A stretch of 64,000 nt of DNA from Promethearchaeota archaeon. Its GTDB lineage: Archaea > Asgardarchaeota > Lokiarchaeia > Sigynarchaeales > SOKP01. Where the stretch lies: contig JAGXOB010000003.1 of assembly GCA_019894735.1 (NCBI GenBank), forward strand, positions 275 to 64,274, written 5' to 3'. The translations under genes and the position numbers were made by a program. Each line of letters opens with the position of its first letter. Position 1 is the first letter of the stretch. Positions 53,542-63,419 of the stretch are shown in pieces. The notes under the pieces were generated by a model. The model was not told where the DNA came from and did no database searches. It worked only from the letters and a program-made list of their open reading frames with translations.

Positions 53542-55347
53542 TTAATTACGATATAACTGAGCTAATTTCCTCGAAACTATGCTCCACGTGAAATTTTCCT
53601 TCACTCTTTTGTAGCAATTTTCTTTAATCGTAAAAAAGTAATTTGGGTTTAGAAGAACATGGGCTTTAACAACTTCGTCTGGAATTTGATTTGCTATATT
53701 TAGAGTGTGTACATCATAAATTGTATGATTCTCAGATGTTTTGACTATTTGAGCAACTTCTGAGGATTTTAAGATTGAAATTAATGTTTTAACAAACTGA
53801 AAGGAATTATCTTTTTCAATAAGAAAGCCTGTACCTATTTTTGGATATAACGAAGCATCAATTATAGTTTCTTGCAAACCACCTACCTTGGTTGCTACGA
53901 TAGGGATTTTGCATGCCATGGCTTCTAAAGCCATAATTCCGAACGGTTCCCATCTAGATAAGGCACAATATACATCTGCACAAATATGCGCTAAATAAAA
54001 AATTTCTGAGGCTACTCCAAAAACTATTCTTACATTTTCGGGATACTGTTTTACGTAATCAGAATAGATTCGTATCTCATTTAAACTATAATCTGTGGGT
54101 AATATTAGAAAAAGGAATTTTGCATTTGGGATGGCTTTCAAGACCTCTGGGATTGCTTTAAAAATGATATCAAAGCCTTTTTGAGGTGAGATTCTTCCTG
54201 TTGTGAGAATTAACGGTCCCGAATCTGTGAATGCTTTAATATTTCCGTTTTTAATAAACGGATTTCCATTTGAAATTTCGTTTATTGCATTTAGAACGTT
54301 TTGAGAATTAATTAATGGGCTTTGATTAAGATTTCCTAGTTTATATTTTAAAAGAAATTCCTTCATATATACTTCATTAATCTCATTCCAATAAGAGAGT
54401 TTTAAAATTTCAAGAATTTCTGATCCATGTATCTCTATTATTTTATCAAAAATATCGAAATAATCCCAATCACACCCATCCCAAACAAAATCGGCTTTAA
54501 ATTTTATTAACTCATTACCACAATAAGGAATAATATCTGACATTAAGTAGGATTGGCTTACCGTGGTTACTACATCTGAGATAATTGCTCCAATTTTTTC
54601 AACTGTAGGTATACCATGATCTGTTGGGTCTCCGTTGTTTTCTTGAGATATTAGAAATATCTCCCTTAAATTCAACATTTTGAACCCATCATTCATCAAA
54701 ATCCTAATAGGTGTATCATCTACACCACATAATTTGTAAAATTCGTATTCAAATCTCGGCCAAGTTAATAAGTGTATGGTTAAAATTGAGGTAATTTCTA
54801 AGCCTTTTTTAATTAAAGCTTGTTTCATTCCTAAATAACCCAAAACTACGTGATAATCGTGAAGATGCACAATTTCGGGTAAATCTTCCCTATAATTCTC
54901 TAGGAAATGATTTGCTAAACACCTAATTCCTAAACTGAATAACGCAATTTTTCCTCTTATTGTTGCAGGATTGTAAACTGTTCTATCATCCAAATATTTA
55001 GATGTGAAAGAATTTTCTCCAGAAAGCAATATAATATTCACGTTTTCTATACAAAGTTTATGAAAAGTGATCACACAATTCGCTTCGGTTTGCTCCAAGC
55101 CAAATAATGAAGGATTAATTTGACCAACACACTTAAAAGGTAACTTTTCCAATTTATGTTCATTTTTTAAACTTTCAAGTTGACCATGAGAGGGCATAAA
55201 TACAGTAATGTCAAACTCTTCGGCTAAGTGTTTAGCCTGATTAGCAGGCACTTCACCTAAACCTCCTACTTTAGCTACACCAGCATACTCAAATGAGAAA
55301 ATCCACACTTTTTTCTTATTATTCACCAAGATAGGTCCTTTTTGCAT
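53542..55347 (-). CDS. Glycogen/starch synthase-like GT5 glycosyltransferase
   Basis: A GT-B fold enzyme adding glucose from ADP- or UDP-glucose to an alpha-glucan. The 601 residues show the N-terminal donor-loop block SFEYAGVAKVGGLGEV (family K-x-G-G-L). The C-terminal donor-site block EPFGIMALEAMACKIPIVATKVGG is present. It is longer than bacterial GlgA (about 480) because of insertions in the N-domain. No branching enzyme or debranching enzyme is near. Its substrate could be glycogen or another glucan. It is convergent with the helicase gene. Confidence 0.88.
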   Translation of the reverse strand: MQKGPILVNNKKKVWIFSFEYAGVAKVGGLGEVPANQAKHLAEEFDITVFMPSHGQLESLKNEHKLEKLPFKCVGQINPSLFGLEQTEANCVITFHKLCIENVNIILLSGENSFTSKYLDDRTVYNPATIRGKIALFSLGIRCLANHFLENYREDLPEIVHLHDYHVVLGYLGMKQALIKKGLEITSILTIHLLTWPRFEYEFYKLCGVDDTPIRILMNDGFKMLNLREIFLISQENNGDPTDHGIPTVEKIGAIISDVVTTVSQSYLMSDIIPYCGNELIKFKADFVWDGCDWDYFDIFDKIIEIHGSEILEILKLSYWNEINEVYMKEFLLKYKLGNLNQSPLINSQNVLNAINEISNGNPFIKNGNIKAFTDSGPLILTTGRISPQKGFDIIFKAIPEVLKAIPNAKFLFLILPTDYSLNEIRIYSDYVKQYPENVRIVFGVASEIFYLAHICADVYCALSRWEPFGIMALEAMACKIPIVATKVGGLQETIIDASLYPKIGTGFLIEKDNSFQFVKTLISILKSSEVAQIVKTSENHTIYDVHTLNIANQIPDEVVKAHVLLNPNYFFTIKENCYKRVKENFTWSIVSRKLAQLYRN

Positions 55348-55582
55348 CTAACTATATTTGTAAAGAAGAAGCTTAAGATATAATTTATTATTATAATCTA
55401 TTTAAAGACATAAAATATTACGTTTATTAAAGGTTATTTAAAACAATCTAAGTGAAATTCAATAGCAGCAAATATTAATAATATTTAAGGATTTATTTTA
55501 AGAATTATTAAATTATACAATGAAAATTAATTAGTTTTATACGAAATTAAATAAAAAGAACTATTTTGTCTGAGGAAGTAAA

Positions 55583-56791
55583 ATGTGCGATACATTAGTA
55601 GCATTAGGCAATTCAACTGAAGACAGAAATGTAATTTTTGGAAAAAATAGTGATAGACCTCAAGCTGAAGCTCAATTAATAACTTATAATCCTAGAACAC
55701 AGTATCAAAAAGGAGAAAAAGTTAGTTGTACTTACATAACTATTCCACAAGTAATTGAAACTGCAGCAGTGTATATGAGCCAGCCTTTTTGGATGTTTGG
55801 TTGTGAAATGGGTTCCAATGAATATGGTGTAGCTATAGGGAATGAAGCAGTGTATTCGAAAGAAAAATATCACGAATCCGGGCTATTAGGGATGGATTTG
55901 CTCCGATTAGGTCTAGAACGAGGAAAATCTGCAAAAGAAGCCCTAAGTGTAATTACTGATCTATTAGAAAAATATGGGCAAGGTGGTAGTTGCGCTTATG
56001 ATCAACAAGGTTGGATTTATCACAATTCCTATTTAATTGCAGATAACAGTGAAGCTTATGTATTGGAAACAGCCGATAGATGGTGGATAGTTGAAATGGT
56101 TAAAGAAATAAGATCAATTTCTAACAATTTATCCATTAGAGGTAAGGGAGATATGAGACGTAAAGGTATTATTGAACACGCAATCGATAAAGGATATTGT
56201 AAAGACGATGATGATTTTGATTTTGCGATTATTTTTTCAGATCCACAGATTCCGAACAGCTTCCCTTCAAATTCACGAGATGGTTGTACTTCTTTTATGT
56301 TAAAAGAAAATAAAAATAAAATAAACCCTTCTAAAATGATGACATTTTTACGAGAACACGATGTAGGAATTTGTATGCACGGCTCATTTCAATCAACAAG
56401 CTCTCAAGTGTCACACCTTAAAAAAGACTCTACTAAATCTGTGCACTGGTTTACGGGAGGATCTCTTCCATGTTTAAATATCTTCAAACCATACTCTTTT
56501 CCGTTTGATCAACAAAAATTTACAGTGTTAAAACCTGGACCTTATGCCGAACAAGATCCAAAATGGTTTTGGTCAAGACATAAAGATTTTATAAGACCAT
56601 ATAAAAAACGCTCAACTAAGCCTGAGAAACAAGTTTATCTCGACCGTCTAAAGGAAACTGAGAAAATTTTGATAGCAGAAGAGAAAGAAATTAGTACCCA
56701 AGCACCTTCTCTTTCAGAAAATGAGTATATGAAAAAATATCTTGATCTTAATAGAAAATCATGGGATTTAGCAGAAGAATTGATTAAATAA
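55583..56791 (+). CDS. C69-family peptidase (secernin/dipeptidase-like)
   Basis: An N-terminal nucleophile hydrolase of 402 residues. Cys2, exposed after removal of Met1, would be the nucleophile in MCDTLVALGNSTEDRNVIFGKNSDR. The block NEYGVAIGNEAVYS follows, and a later block is SNNLSIRGKGD. The secernin/dipeptidase branch of C69 cleaves small peptides or amides. There is no signal peptide, so it acts in the cytoplasm. It is divergent from the GT5 gene across 235 AT-rich bases. Confidence 0.88.
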   Translation: MCDTLVALGNSTEDRNVIFGKNSDRPQAEAQLITYNPRTQYQKGEKVSCTYITIPQVIETAAVYMSQPFWMFGCEMGSNEYGVAIGNEAVYSKEKYHESGLLGMDLLRLGLERGKSAKEALSVITDLLEKYGQGGSCAYDQQGWIYHNSYLIADNSEAYVLETADRWWIVEMVKEIRSISNNLSIRGKGDMRRKGIIEHAIDKGYCKDDDDFDFAIIFSDPQIPNSFPSNSRDGCTSFMLKENKNKINPSKMMTFLREHDVGICMHGSFQSTSSQVSHLKKDSTKSVHWFTGGSLPCLNIFKPYSFPFDQQKFTVLKPGPYAEQDPKWFWSRHKDFIRPYKKRSTKPEKQVYLDRLKETEKILIAEEKEISTQAPSLSENEYMKKYLDLNRKSWDLAEELIK

Positions 56792-56816
56792 GAATTTTTA
56801 TAACAACATTAAATTT

Positions 56817-58196
56817 CTATTTTATTTCATTTAGAAATTTTTTTGTGCCAACCTCTATATAGGAACCCCCTAGAGGACTAAAACACATAAAAGGTTCATA
56901 CCCTCCCTCATTGATGTAAATTTCTAAGGGAAATAAGTAACCTATCCAATCTTGAGAATTTTGGAAAATAAGTGTATTCTCCTCTGAAGTTGGGGCTTTT
57001 TGTATTATATTTCTCCCAATTACCTCAAATAATTCTCCTGGAATCGTAATTATACCGTAACTATTACCATTACTAACCGTTAATTTTATAAATTGAACTA
57101 TAGTCTTTCCGTAATTCTTTAAATGTTTCCGTTCTATTGTGAAGAAAGGGAAATTAACGTATTTATTCTCAAACTTCGCAAGCTTAAACAAGAAATATTT
57201 TTTTATCACCCACTTTGCTTTATTTGAAAACCACACTTTCGAGTAATATTTAGCATCTTTTTGAGGTATTGAAAATCTCTTTGTATACACATCAATATCA
57301 ACATTTAAAGAGTATTGTTCCCCGGGTATAGAATTTGCTAATTTTAAGGCTTCTTTACCAATTGTATACCCAATTTTTTTTGTATGTTCATAAGTTCCCA
57401 ACTGGTCATAAGTAAGGTTTTTATCCTTATTTATTTTTTCCAAATTTGTTCCCGATGTTGTTATAGGATTCAAATCTCCTGAGGGACCATTGAAATAAAT
57501 TGATTTGATTTTACTATTTGTTAAATCGTCAATTTTCTGAATTATACGGCCAGGGAAATCGGCGGATAATTTATTATTCTTGTAAGATAATGTAGTAGGG
57601 TGGCAAGCGTAATTTATTAAAAAACCTAATAATTCATTTTTTTCTATACTTTTAAAAGCAATTATTCCTAAATGCGGAAAAGTCTTTCTAGAGGGGTGTC
57701 TTCTATTAAGCACTATATCAGGATTAAATTTTTCCTTTTTCCAAGCGATTTTACACGGCTCTAAATCTTCAAATAATGTCCCAACCATTCTTTCTATTCT
57801 ATTAGTCATCCAAACAATAAAATCGTCGTTTTTATTATCAGCAAATATAACTCCTTTTATAAAAGCCAATGTTCCACCTGGGTAATAGAATTCACCCGTA
57901 AGATCAAAAGAAGAGTGGGTATGAGTAGCGTGTATAATTATCGCATCTGATTTTAAAAGCTTAAATTTTGAAATTAGCTTATTTTTTATATACTCTACTA
58001 TTGAAAATGGTAATTTCAAAATATCAACTGAAATCAAAAGCAAGTTAGACTTTTTATTATCATGAGTTATTAATACACCATACGCATGAATATCGTCTAA
58101 CTTTCCTAAACATGGGTCTTTACGAGCATAACCCGCCATAGGTTTACCTATGTAATCCTTTGGTGTAATACTTATTTTATCAAACGCAACATACAT
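56817..58196 (-). CDS. Neutral/alkaline ceramidase-like hydrolase
   Basis: The 459 residues follow the N-terminal domain of neutral ceramidases: an opening ISITPKDYIGKPMAGYARK, then the zinc-site block IHATHTHSSFD and NYACHPTTLS. A following GPSGDLNP motif fits the family's catalytic-serine region (N-G-x-x-G-D). It lacks the signal peptide and C-terminal Ig-like domain of the secreted enzymes, so it is likely cytoplasmic. Archaea are not known to make ceramide, so the natural substrate is probably another amide. It is convergent with the C69 gene, with 25 bases between stops. Confidence 0.85.
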   Translation of the reverse strand: MYVAFDKISITPKDYIGKPMAGYARKDPCLGKLDDIHAYGVLITHDNKKSNLLLISVDILKLPFSIVEYIKNKLISKFKLLKSDAIIIHATHTHSSFDLTGEFYYPGGTLAFIKGVIFADNKNDDFIVWMTNRIERMVGTLFEDLEPCKIAWKKEKFNPDIVLNRRHPSRKTFPHLGIIAFKSIEKNELLGFLINYACHPTTLSYKNNKLSADFPGRIIQKIDDLTNSKIKSIYFNGPSGDLNPITTSGTNLEKINKDKNLTYDQLGTYEHTKKIGYTIGKEALKLANSIPGEQYSLNVDIDVYTKRFSIPQKDAKYYSKVWFSNKAKWVIKKYFLFKLAKFENKYVNFPFFTIERKHLKNYGKTIVQFIKLTVSNGNSYGIITIPGELFEVIGRNIIQKAPTSEENTLIFQNSQDWIGYLFPLEIYINEGGYEPFMCFSPLGGSYIEVGTKKFLNEIK

Positions 58197-58347
58197 TAAC
58201 CTATATTAAAGCAAAAAATATCAAAAATGTTTTCTTTTTTTAAAATATATAATTTCACATGCTCCTTTTAGGAAAACTTTTATTTTTTTATGTATTTACT
58301 ATTATAATTCCTCAAGTTTAAATAGAATTTGATAAGAGTTAATCCCG

Positions 58348-58641
58348 ATGGCACTGAACAAATTAGATATATTAGGTATGGAAGGCACGATTTCCAATTA
58401 TAAGCAAGGACGTCACACTTTACACCCCAAGCATTGTATAATCGTATTTCCCAATATTAAGAATAGAAAAGACGCAAACAAATTAATCGGAAGAACAGTA
58501 GTATGGATAAGTTCTACGGGAAAAGAATTGAAAGGAACAATAACGCGTGCTCATGGCAACAGTGGTGCCATTAGAGCCCATTTTAAAAAAGCTGGTGTAC
58601 CGGGTCAAGCGCTAGGAACTAAAGTTAAAATTATTAAATAA
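58348..58641 (+). CDS. rpl35ae: Ribosomal protein eL33 (L35Ae)
   Basis: A 97-residue large-subunit protein found in eukaryotes and some archaea. It shows the family blocks EGTISNYKQGRHTLHPKHCI and the C-terminal ITRAHGNSGAIRAHFKKAGVPGQALG. It is single and monocistronic. The TATA-like stretch TTTAAATAG about 25-30 bases before the ATG suggests a leaderless mRNA. Confidence 0.93.
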   Translation: MALNKLDILGMEGTISNYKQGRHTLHPKHCIIVFPNIKNRKDANKLIGRTVVWISSTGKELKGTITRAHGNSGAIRAHFKKAGVPGQALGTKVKIIK

Positions 58642-58799
58642 TTAATTTTAATGTGTTCTTCTTGCTGTTTTTAAGGACTTTTTTTGTAATATTTCAATAA
58701 CATACCTAAATTAATACTATCTTTTCATCTATTTTTGTTGATAAAGCGATCAAAAATTGTTCTTTTTTAATTTTAATTAAATCGGGTTAAAATGTAAAT

Positions 58800-60866
58800 A
58801 TGTCGGAGCAGCAATTCCAAATCTGTCGGTTCTGTCAACGAAATGTTAAGTTGGCTTATTATTGTGAGGATTGTGGAACTAGTTGTTGTTCTGATTGTTT
58901 ACATGAAGAAAAAATTGATTCTTATCTTTGTCAAGCTTGTAATTCTAAAAATATTTTCGTCCCAGAATCTGGTAATAAGAAAGCTTGCAAAGATTGCGGG
59001 GCAGATAATATAGTCAGAACCAACCAGCTCTTAAAATCTTGCCCTAAGTGTCACTCTCATCAAATAATTAACATCTATGAGAAAAAGGAAGATTTAGAAA
59101 AAAACTTCATGGAATTAATTAAAGATTCACGCTCATTTATAGATCCCTTAAGAGATTTAGTAAACGCTCTCTATGCATTAAAACAGAAGATTCTGGACGC
59201 AAGAGCCCCACCTGTTAAATGCTTTCATTATCCTACTATGGAATTAGATTTATTAGCACTCTTTAAGTTATTTATATACGCAAAGGAAACTCTTATTGAG
59301 AAGATTCGCAATTTTATCCAGCATCTTTCGATCAATAAAGAATATTTTTTCGATATTTACACTCAGCAGAATTCCAATATACGAATTATCGAAGACATTC
59401 TTGAGAATTTGAACAGAAGTTATAATTCGATAACGGATTTTATCGAGAATAATGTAATAACTATTAATGCTAGTATTGTAAATCTTTCAAAGAATTTAGT
59501 ATTCATCGATAAGATTACCTTTTATTTCAAAAATTATATTAAATTTCTAAATTTGGCAGAAGAGGAAAAACCGGTTTATGCAATATACGCTAAATTAGCC
59601 AATGGACTTAATACGCATGACAAATACAAAAAAAATCAAGGAATTCTTTTTATGACCAATTTTGACCTGTCATTTGTTCATGAACACGGAAAGCGGAAAA
59701 AAAGGCAAGAAGGTATTTTTAAAGCGCCTGTAAAGGATTTAACTAAAGTTCAAATAAGAGGGAAACTGTTTAAAAAGCTTTACATTGAATTCCCCTATGG
59801 GAGATATGAATTTACACTTCCCCCAAATTCTATATCGAGGGTATTAGATTATCTCTTACTCGCCAGAAGTTTTGACGAGACTGTTATTTATGACAAATTG
59901 GCCGCTAAAAAACTATATAACATCGAAATCGATTTGAGTGACATTTCAAACTATATTGAAGAAGCTATAAATTCTTTCTTTAGCTTAAAATGCCAATATA
60001 ATAATATTAGTTCAAATAATAAAGTCTCTGAATATAATGTAGAATCATCAATATTCAACCAAAACCCTAATATTATGACTATTAGATCTCCATTCCAACA
60101 CCAAAACCAAGTTACGAATCAATACAATAATAATTATCCTTATCCCCCTTATCAAAATAACAATAGAAATACTAATCAAAGGATGGGACAAATTCAAACT
60201 CCTGAGGATTTAAACTACTACGGCAACTCAATGAGACATTATTTGCCTCCCAATTATAATCAAAATGAGTTTTTCTTACAAAGCTTCTACGACACCAACA
60301 GGATACAGAATTATGAGCCTAAACAATTTAATAGAGGTTTTGATAATGTTGTCTCTGATATTGATCAAAAAAACCTTTTGATGAGAAAATTAGAACAGCT
60401 ACAGAAATATGAGAGATCCTTCCCTACTCGAAACGGAATTCATAACTATAATGATTTTTTTAATGATACCGCTAATTATAATTTAGATCGAAAAGCTAGA
60501 AATATGCCACAGTATCAAGAATTTTCAAGAAATCACCTTTCAGATTTGTTTAATCGTGACTCTAGTTCAAATCATCCAGGTGAAAGCTCTAGCTTTCATT
60601 CACGGAAACAGAATAAAACAATGCACAAGAAAATGTTTGACTATGAGAAAGAGAAATATAGCCTCGAAGAAACTTTAAAAGCTTTAGACTCTAAATTTGA
60701 ATCTGGAGATATTTCTGAAATTGATTATTTTAAAAATTTTAAGAATTTACAAAAGGAAATATACATAATTGGAAAAAATATTGAAGCATTAGACTCTGAC
60801 ATGGAAGATGAAGAATTATTAAGAGGTCCAGCTAAAGAATTTAATAGAAAAAGTTATTATACTTAA
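58800..60866 (+). CDS. Zinc-finger protein with PH/GRAM-like domain and Asn/Gln-rich region
   Basis: A 688-residue multi-domain protein. The first 90 residues hold Cys-rich modules: a B-box-like block (CRFCQRNVKLAYYCEDC...CCSDC...CQAC), then a zinc ribbon (CKDC...CPKCHSH). Residues of about 110-250 are helical. Residues of about 255-370 form a beta-rich domain resembling a GRAM/PH lipid-binding fold (GILFMTNFDLSFVHEHGKRK then KDLTKVQIRGKLFKKLYIEF). Residues of about 410-600 are disordered, rich in Asn, Gln, Tyr and Pro. A charged helical tail ends it. I do not recognise the family. It is convergent with the ESCRT-III gene, with 34 bases between stops. Confidence 0.75.
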   Translation: MSEQQFQICRFCQRNVKLAYYCEDCGTSCCSDCLHEEKIDSYLCQACNSKNIFVPESGNKKACKDCGADNIVRTNQLLKSCPKCHSHQIINIYEKKEDLEKNFMELIKDSRSFIDPLRDLVNALYALKQKILDARAPPVKCFHYPTMELDLLALFKLFIYAKETLIEKIRNFIQHLSINKEYFFDIYTQQNSNIRIIEDILENLNRSYNSITDFIENNVITINASIVNLSKNLVFIDKITFYFKNYIKFLNLAEEEKPVYAIYAKLANGLNTHDKYKKNQGILFMTNFDLSFVHEHGKRKKRQEGIFKAPVKDLTKVQIRGKLFKKLYIEFPYGRYEFTLPPNSISRVLDYLLLARSFDETVIYDKLAAKKLYNIEIDLSDISNYIEEAINSFFSLKCQYNNISSNNKVSEYNVESSIFNQNPNIMTIRSPFQHQNQVTNQYNNNYPYPPYQNNNRNTNQRMGQIQTPEDLNYYGNSMRHYLPPNYNQNEFFLQSFYDTNRIQNYEPKQFNRGFDNVVSDIDQKNLLMRKLEQLQKYERSFPTRNGIHNYNDFFNDTANYNLDRKARNMPQYQEFSRNHLSDLFNRDSSSNHPGESSSFHSRKQNKTMHKKMFDYEKEKYSLEETLKALDSKFESGDISEIDYFKNFKNLQKEIYIIGKNIEALDSDMEDEELLRGPAKEFNRKSYYT

Positions 60867-60900
60867 AACTTCTCTATACAGTTTATTAAGTCTGAAAGAA

Positions 60901-61560
60901 TTAACTCCCTTCTAATTCTTTTCTAAGCTTATCAATTTCGTCTTCTAATTTTGCTTTTGTTCTAATTTCAGGTTCTTCTTCTATATCGTCAAACTCTGAA
61001 ATGTAAGCAAGTTCATCGTCTGGTACTTCAGGCATTTGTCCGCCTTGTTCTAAGAGCATTTCCGTTTCAAGTTGATTTAATTCGTCAGTGACATCAATTG
61101 CTAAATCAATCTCAGGATCACCAGCAAGAATTTCGGCAGATTCTTCTATTTCTGATACATATAATTCAGAGTCCTCTGCGATTTCGGCGATCTTTTCGGG
61201 GGCCACATGAGATGCAATACCTTGTAGCTCGTCTCTAATTCCACCCATTAAGTCACCTGTCATGGATATCATAGATCCCTCTTGAATAGCTTCGAGCTGA
61301 CGTTCTATCTTAGCCCGAATATTGTTTGCGCGGTCCACCTTCATCTGATACTGTTTGTGCTGAATTAGATAGTTTTTAGCCCTATTTCTCTCTCCCCTCT
61401 TTATTGCAATCTTAGCGTTCTTTCTCGCAATCTCTGCTCTTTTGTTATAAGTTTTATTTGCTAACGCGATTTTTCTAATATGAGCTTTTGCTTTAATTAC
61501 GAGGTCATCGTTTTCTTTCTTTTTTCTAGGAAATAATTTTCCTTTTAATTTCGCACACAC
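60901..61560 (-). CDS. ESCRT-III (Snf7/CHMP-like) protein
   Basis: A membrane-remodelling filament protein. The 219 residues have the family's basic N-terminal helical hairpin (KLKGKLFPRKKKENDD, then KKTYNKRAEIARKNAKIAIKRGERNRAKN split over helices 1-2). The hinge SMISMTGDLMGGIRDE is followed by an acidic C-terminal half, with a last helix LEDEIDKLRKELEG. The net charge switch from basic N-terminus to acidic C-terminus is typical of ESCRT-III. The GTG start is supported by a GAGTGAT site 6 bases upstream. Vps4 and the other ESCRT genes, clustered in many Asgard genomes, are not in this window. Confidence 0.85.
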   Translation of the reverse strand: MCAKLKGKLFPRKKKENDDLVIKAKAHIRKIALANKTYNKRAEIARKNAKIAIKRGERNRAKNYLIQHKQYQMKVDRANNIRAKIERQLEAIQEGSMISMTGDLMGGIRDELQGIASHVAPEKIAEIAEDSELYVSEIEESAEILAGDPEIDLAIDVTDELNQLETEMLLEQGGQMPEVPDDELAYISEFDDIEEEPEIRTKAKLEDEIDKLRKELEGS

Positions 61561-61699
61561 TTTCTAATCACTCGAAATTTAATGGTGTTTCTTTTATAAT
61601 TATTATGATTTTATTTACTTAAAAATTTGATAGAATTTAATTTAGTATAATGATTCTTATCCATAAAACTTTCATAGACCAAACTTTGATGATTCTAAA

Positions 61700-62803
61700 A
61701 TGAAAAAAATCATATTAAATTTCGAGAAAAAAACAAATAATTTTAAAGCTTTAATACAAGAAGCTTTGAACATGAATCTCCTTAATATTTTGGTCTCTAA
61801 AGAGACTCGTTCTGAATTAAAACAAGTTGAGCGTATTAATACTTTTTCTAAAGATACCGAACTACCCGTTAAAAATTTAATATTTAAAAATCTTGAACAC
61901 CTCAAAAGCAGTAAAAAATTAGAAGCAAATAGAGGTATTATTTTGGAGTTAACCATTAAAGCGGATGAACAAAAAGTGATAGAGCTTTCAAAAATAAATG
62001 AAGTTGATTTTATAATTGTTTCTGCAAAAGATTGGAAAATAATACCCTTTGAGAATCTTATTGCAAAAATGCATACAAATGATACAGAACTAATTGCCTC
62101 AGTTGAGAACTTAAAAGAAGCAGAATTAATGCTAAAAACCCTTGAAATCGGCACAGATGGAATATTAATTACTCCAAAAAAAATCGATGACATCATAGAA
62201 TTGAAAAAATTACTAATAAGCGAACATGATATTGAATTAGTAAGAGCAAAAGTTATCAATTTACAAAATATTCCCGAAAGCGAAAGAGTGTGTGTTGATA
62301 CTACTTCTTTATTAAGCTCTGGTGAGGGGATGCTTGTTGGAAGCACTGCGAAAGGATTTGCTTTAGTGCATGCTGAAGTATTCGAAACGCAATTTGTTTC
62401 CTCAAGACCTTTCAGAGTAAATGCGGGGGATGTTTCAGCATATATTTTAGTTCCAAGCGATAATAAAGACGAAGAATATCAAACGAAATATTTAAGTGAA
62501 TTAAAGGGAGGAGATCGTGTTATTGCTGTAAAAAATAACGGTGAGGTAAGAATCATCACAGTAGGTAGAGTTAAAATTGAAACACGCCCTATGTTAAGAT
62601 TAGAATTAGAAATTGACAAGCAAGGTAAAAAGATAAAGATAAATTATATTGGGCAAAATGCAGAAACGATTCGATTAGTTAAAGCTGATGGTGATCCAGT
62701 TTCAATTGTAGATATTAAAGTTGGAGACGAAGTTTTAGTTCATATTGGTCCTGGTGCAACTCATTTTGGTACAAAAATTAAAGAAACTATTGTTGAAAAA
62801 TAG
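61700..62803 (+). CDS. aroB': 3-dehydroquinate synthase II (archaeal type)
   Basis: Second step of the archaeal shikimate pathway, making 3-dehydroquinate from 2-amino-3,7-dideoxy-D-threo-hept-6-ulosonate with NAD+. The 367 residues carry the family blocks VDTTSLLSSGEGMLVGSTAKG, SSRPFRVNAGDVSAYILVP and QNAETIRLVKADGDP. The end is IGPGATHFGTKIKETIVEK. This enzyme is unrelated to bacterial AroB. The partner aldolase (AroA') is not in the window. It starts divergent from the ESCRT-III gene and is convergent with the QueD gene. Confidence 0.95.
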   Translation: MKKIILNFEKKTNNFKALIQEALNMNLLNILVSKETRSELKQVERINTFSKDTELPVKNLIFKNLEHLKSSKKLEANRGIILELTIKADEQKVIELSKINEVDFIIVSAKDWKIIPFENLIAKMHTNDTELIASVENLKEAELMLKTLEIGTDGILITPKKIDDIIELKKLLISEHDIELVRAKVINLQNIPESERVCVDTTSLLSSGEGMLVGSTAKGFALVHAEVFETQFVSSRPFRVNAGDVSAYILVPSDNKDEEYQTKYLSELKGGDRVIAVKNNGEVRIITVGRVKIETRPMLRLELEIDKQGKKIKINYIGQNAETIRLVKADGDPVSIVDIKVGDEVLVHIGPGATHFGTKIKETIVEK

Positions 62804-62818
62804 AAATTATTAAAATTT

Positions 62819-63280
62819 CTAATTACCTTTATAAACCGCAATAGTACTCTTGGATTCTTCTAGTTTTACTGTAATTTTCTTATCTGAATATATCTCTTTT
62901 AATTTATCGTGAACAAATTTTGCTAAAAGTTCACTAGTTGTTGCTGGTAAAGGCAATAGCATCACATCCGTTTTAGGAAAAACATATCGCTTATTGGTAT
63001 TAGTTACAATTTCAATCGATTCTGAGGTTTCAGATATTGTGTGATCTTTCGACAATTCGGGAACTAAAACGCGATGATCTAAAGGTTTTACTATCCCTTT
63101 TATTTTTTCCTTTAATTCAATAAAATCTACGACGAAATAATTCTCGTTTAACGGTGCTTCTACTTCTACAGATACGTAATAATTGTGCCCATGTAGTTTT
63201 GAGCATTGATGTGGTTCCTTTAAAAAGTGGGAAGCACTGAACTTTATTCGAGTTGCACTAACTATAACCTTATAACTCAT
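62819..63280 (-). CDS. queD: 6-carboxytetrahydropterin synthase (QueD) / PTPS-family protein
   Basis: A T-fold pterin enzyme of 153 residues. The zinc ligands are in SASHF and HGHNY, and the catalytic Cys lies in CSKLHGH just before them. The second half has the Asp-His block PLDHRVL and ends with the pterin-binding Glu in LEESKSTIAVYKG. QueD makes 6-carboxytetrahydropterin for 7-deazaguanine (archaeosine) synthesis; related archaeal PTPS proteins serve other pterins. No queC or queE is close, so the exact role is not certain. Confidence 0.9.
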   Translation of the reverse strand: MSYKVIVSATRIKFSASHFLKEPHQCSKLHGHNYYVSVEVEAPLNENYFVVDFIELKEKIKGIVKPLDHRVLVPELSKDHTISETSESIEIVTNTNKRYVFPKTDVMLLPLPATTSELLAKFVHDKLKEIYSDKKITVKLEESKSTIAVYKGN

Positions 63281-63419
63281 AGAACTCTGCTTTCATCTTT
63301 TTTTTAAAATTTATATATTTTTCCCTTTAAAATCATAACACTTGTACAGTAGATCGTTAACTACTTTTTAATTTATACACTCTAAATATAAATTTACTCC
63401 AGAAATAAATATCAAAGAG

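Noticed and set aside
60000..60620. Repeat-like Asn/Gln/Tyr-rich coding stretch considered as a DNA tandem repeat
   Set aside because: The codons vary and no fixed unit recurs, so it is a low-complexity protein region rather than a DNA repeat.
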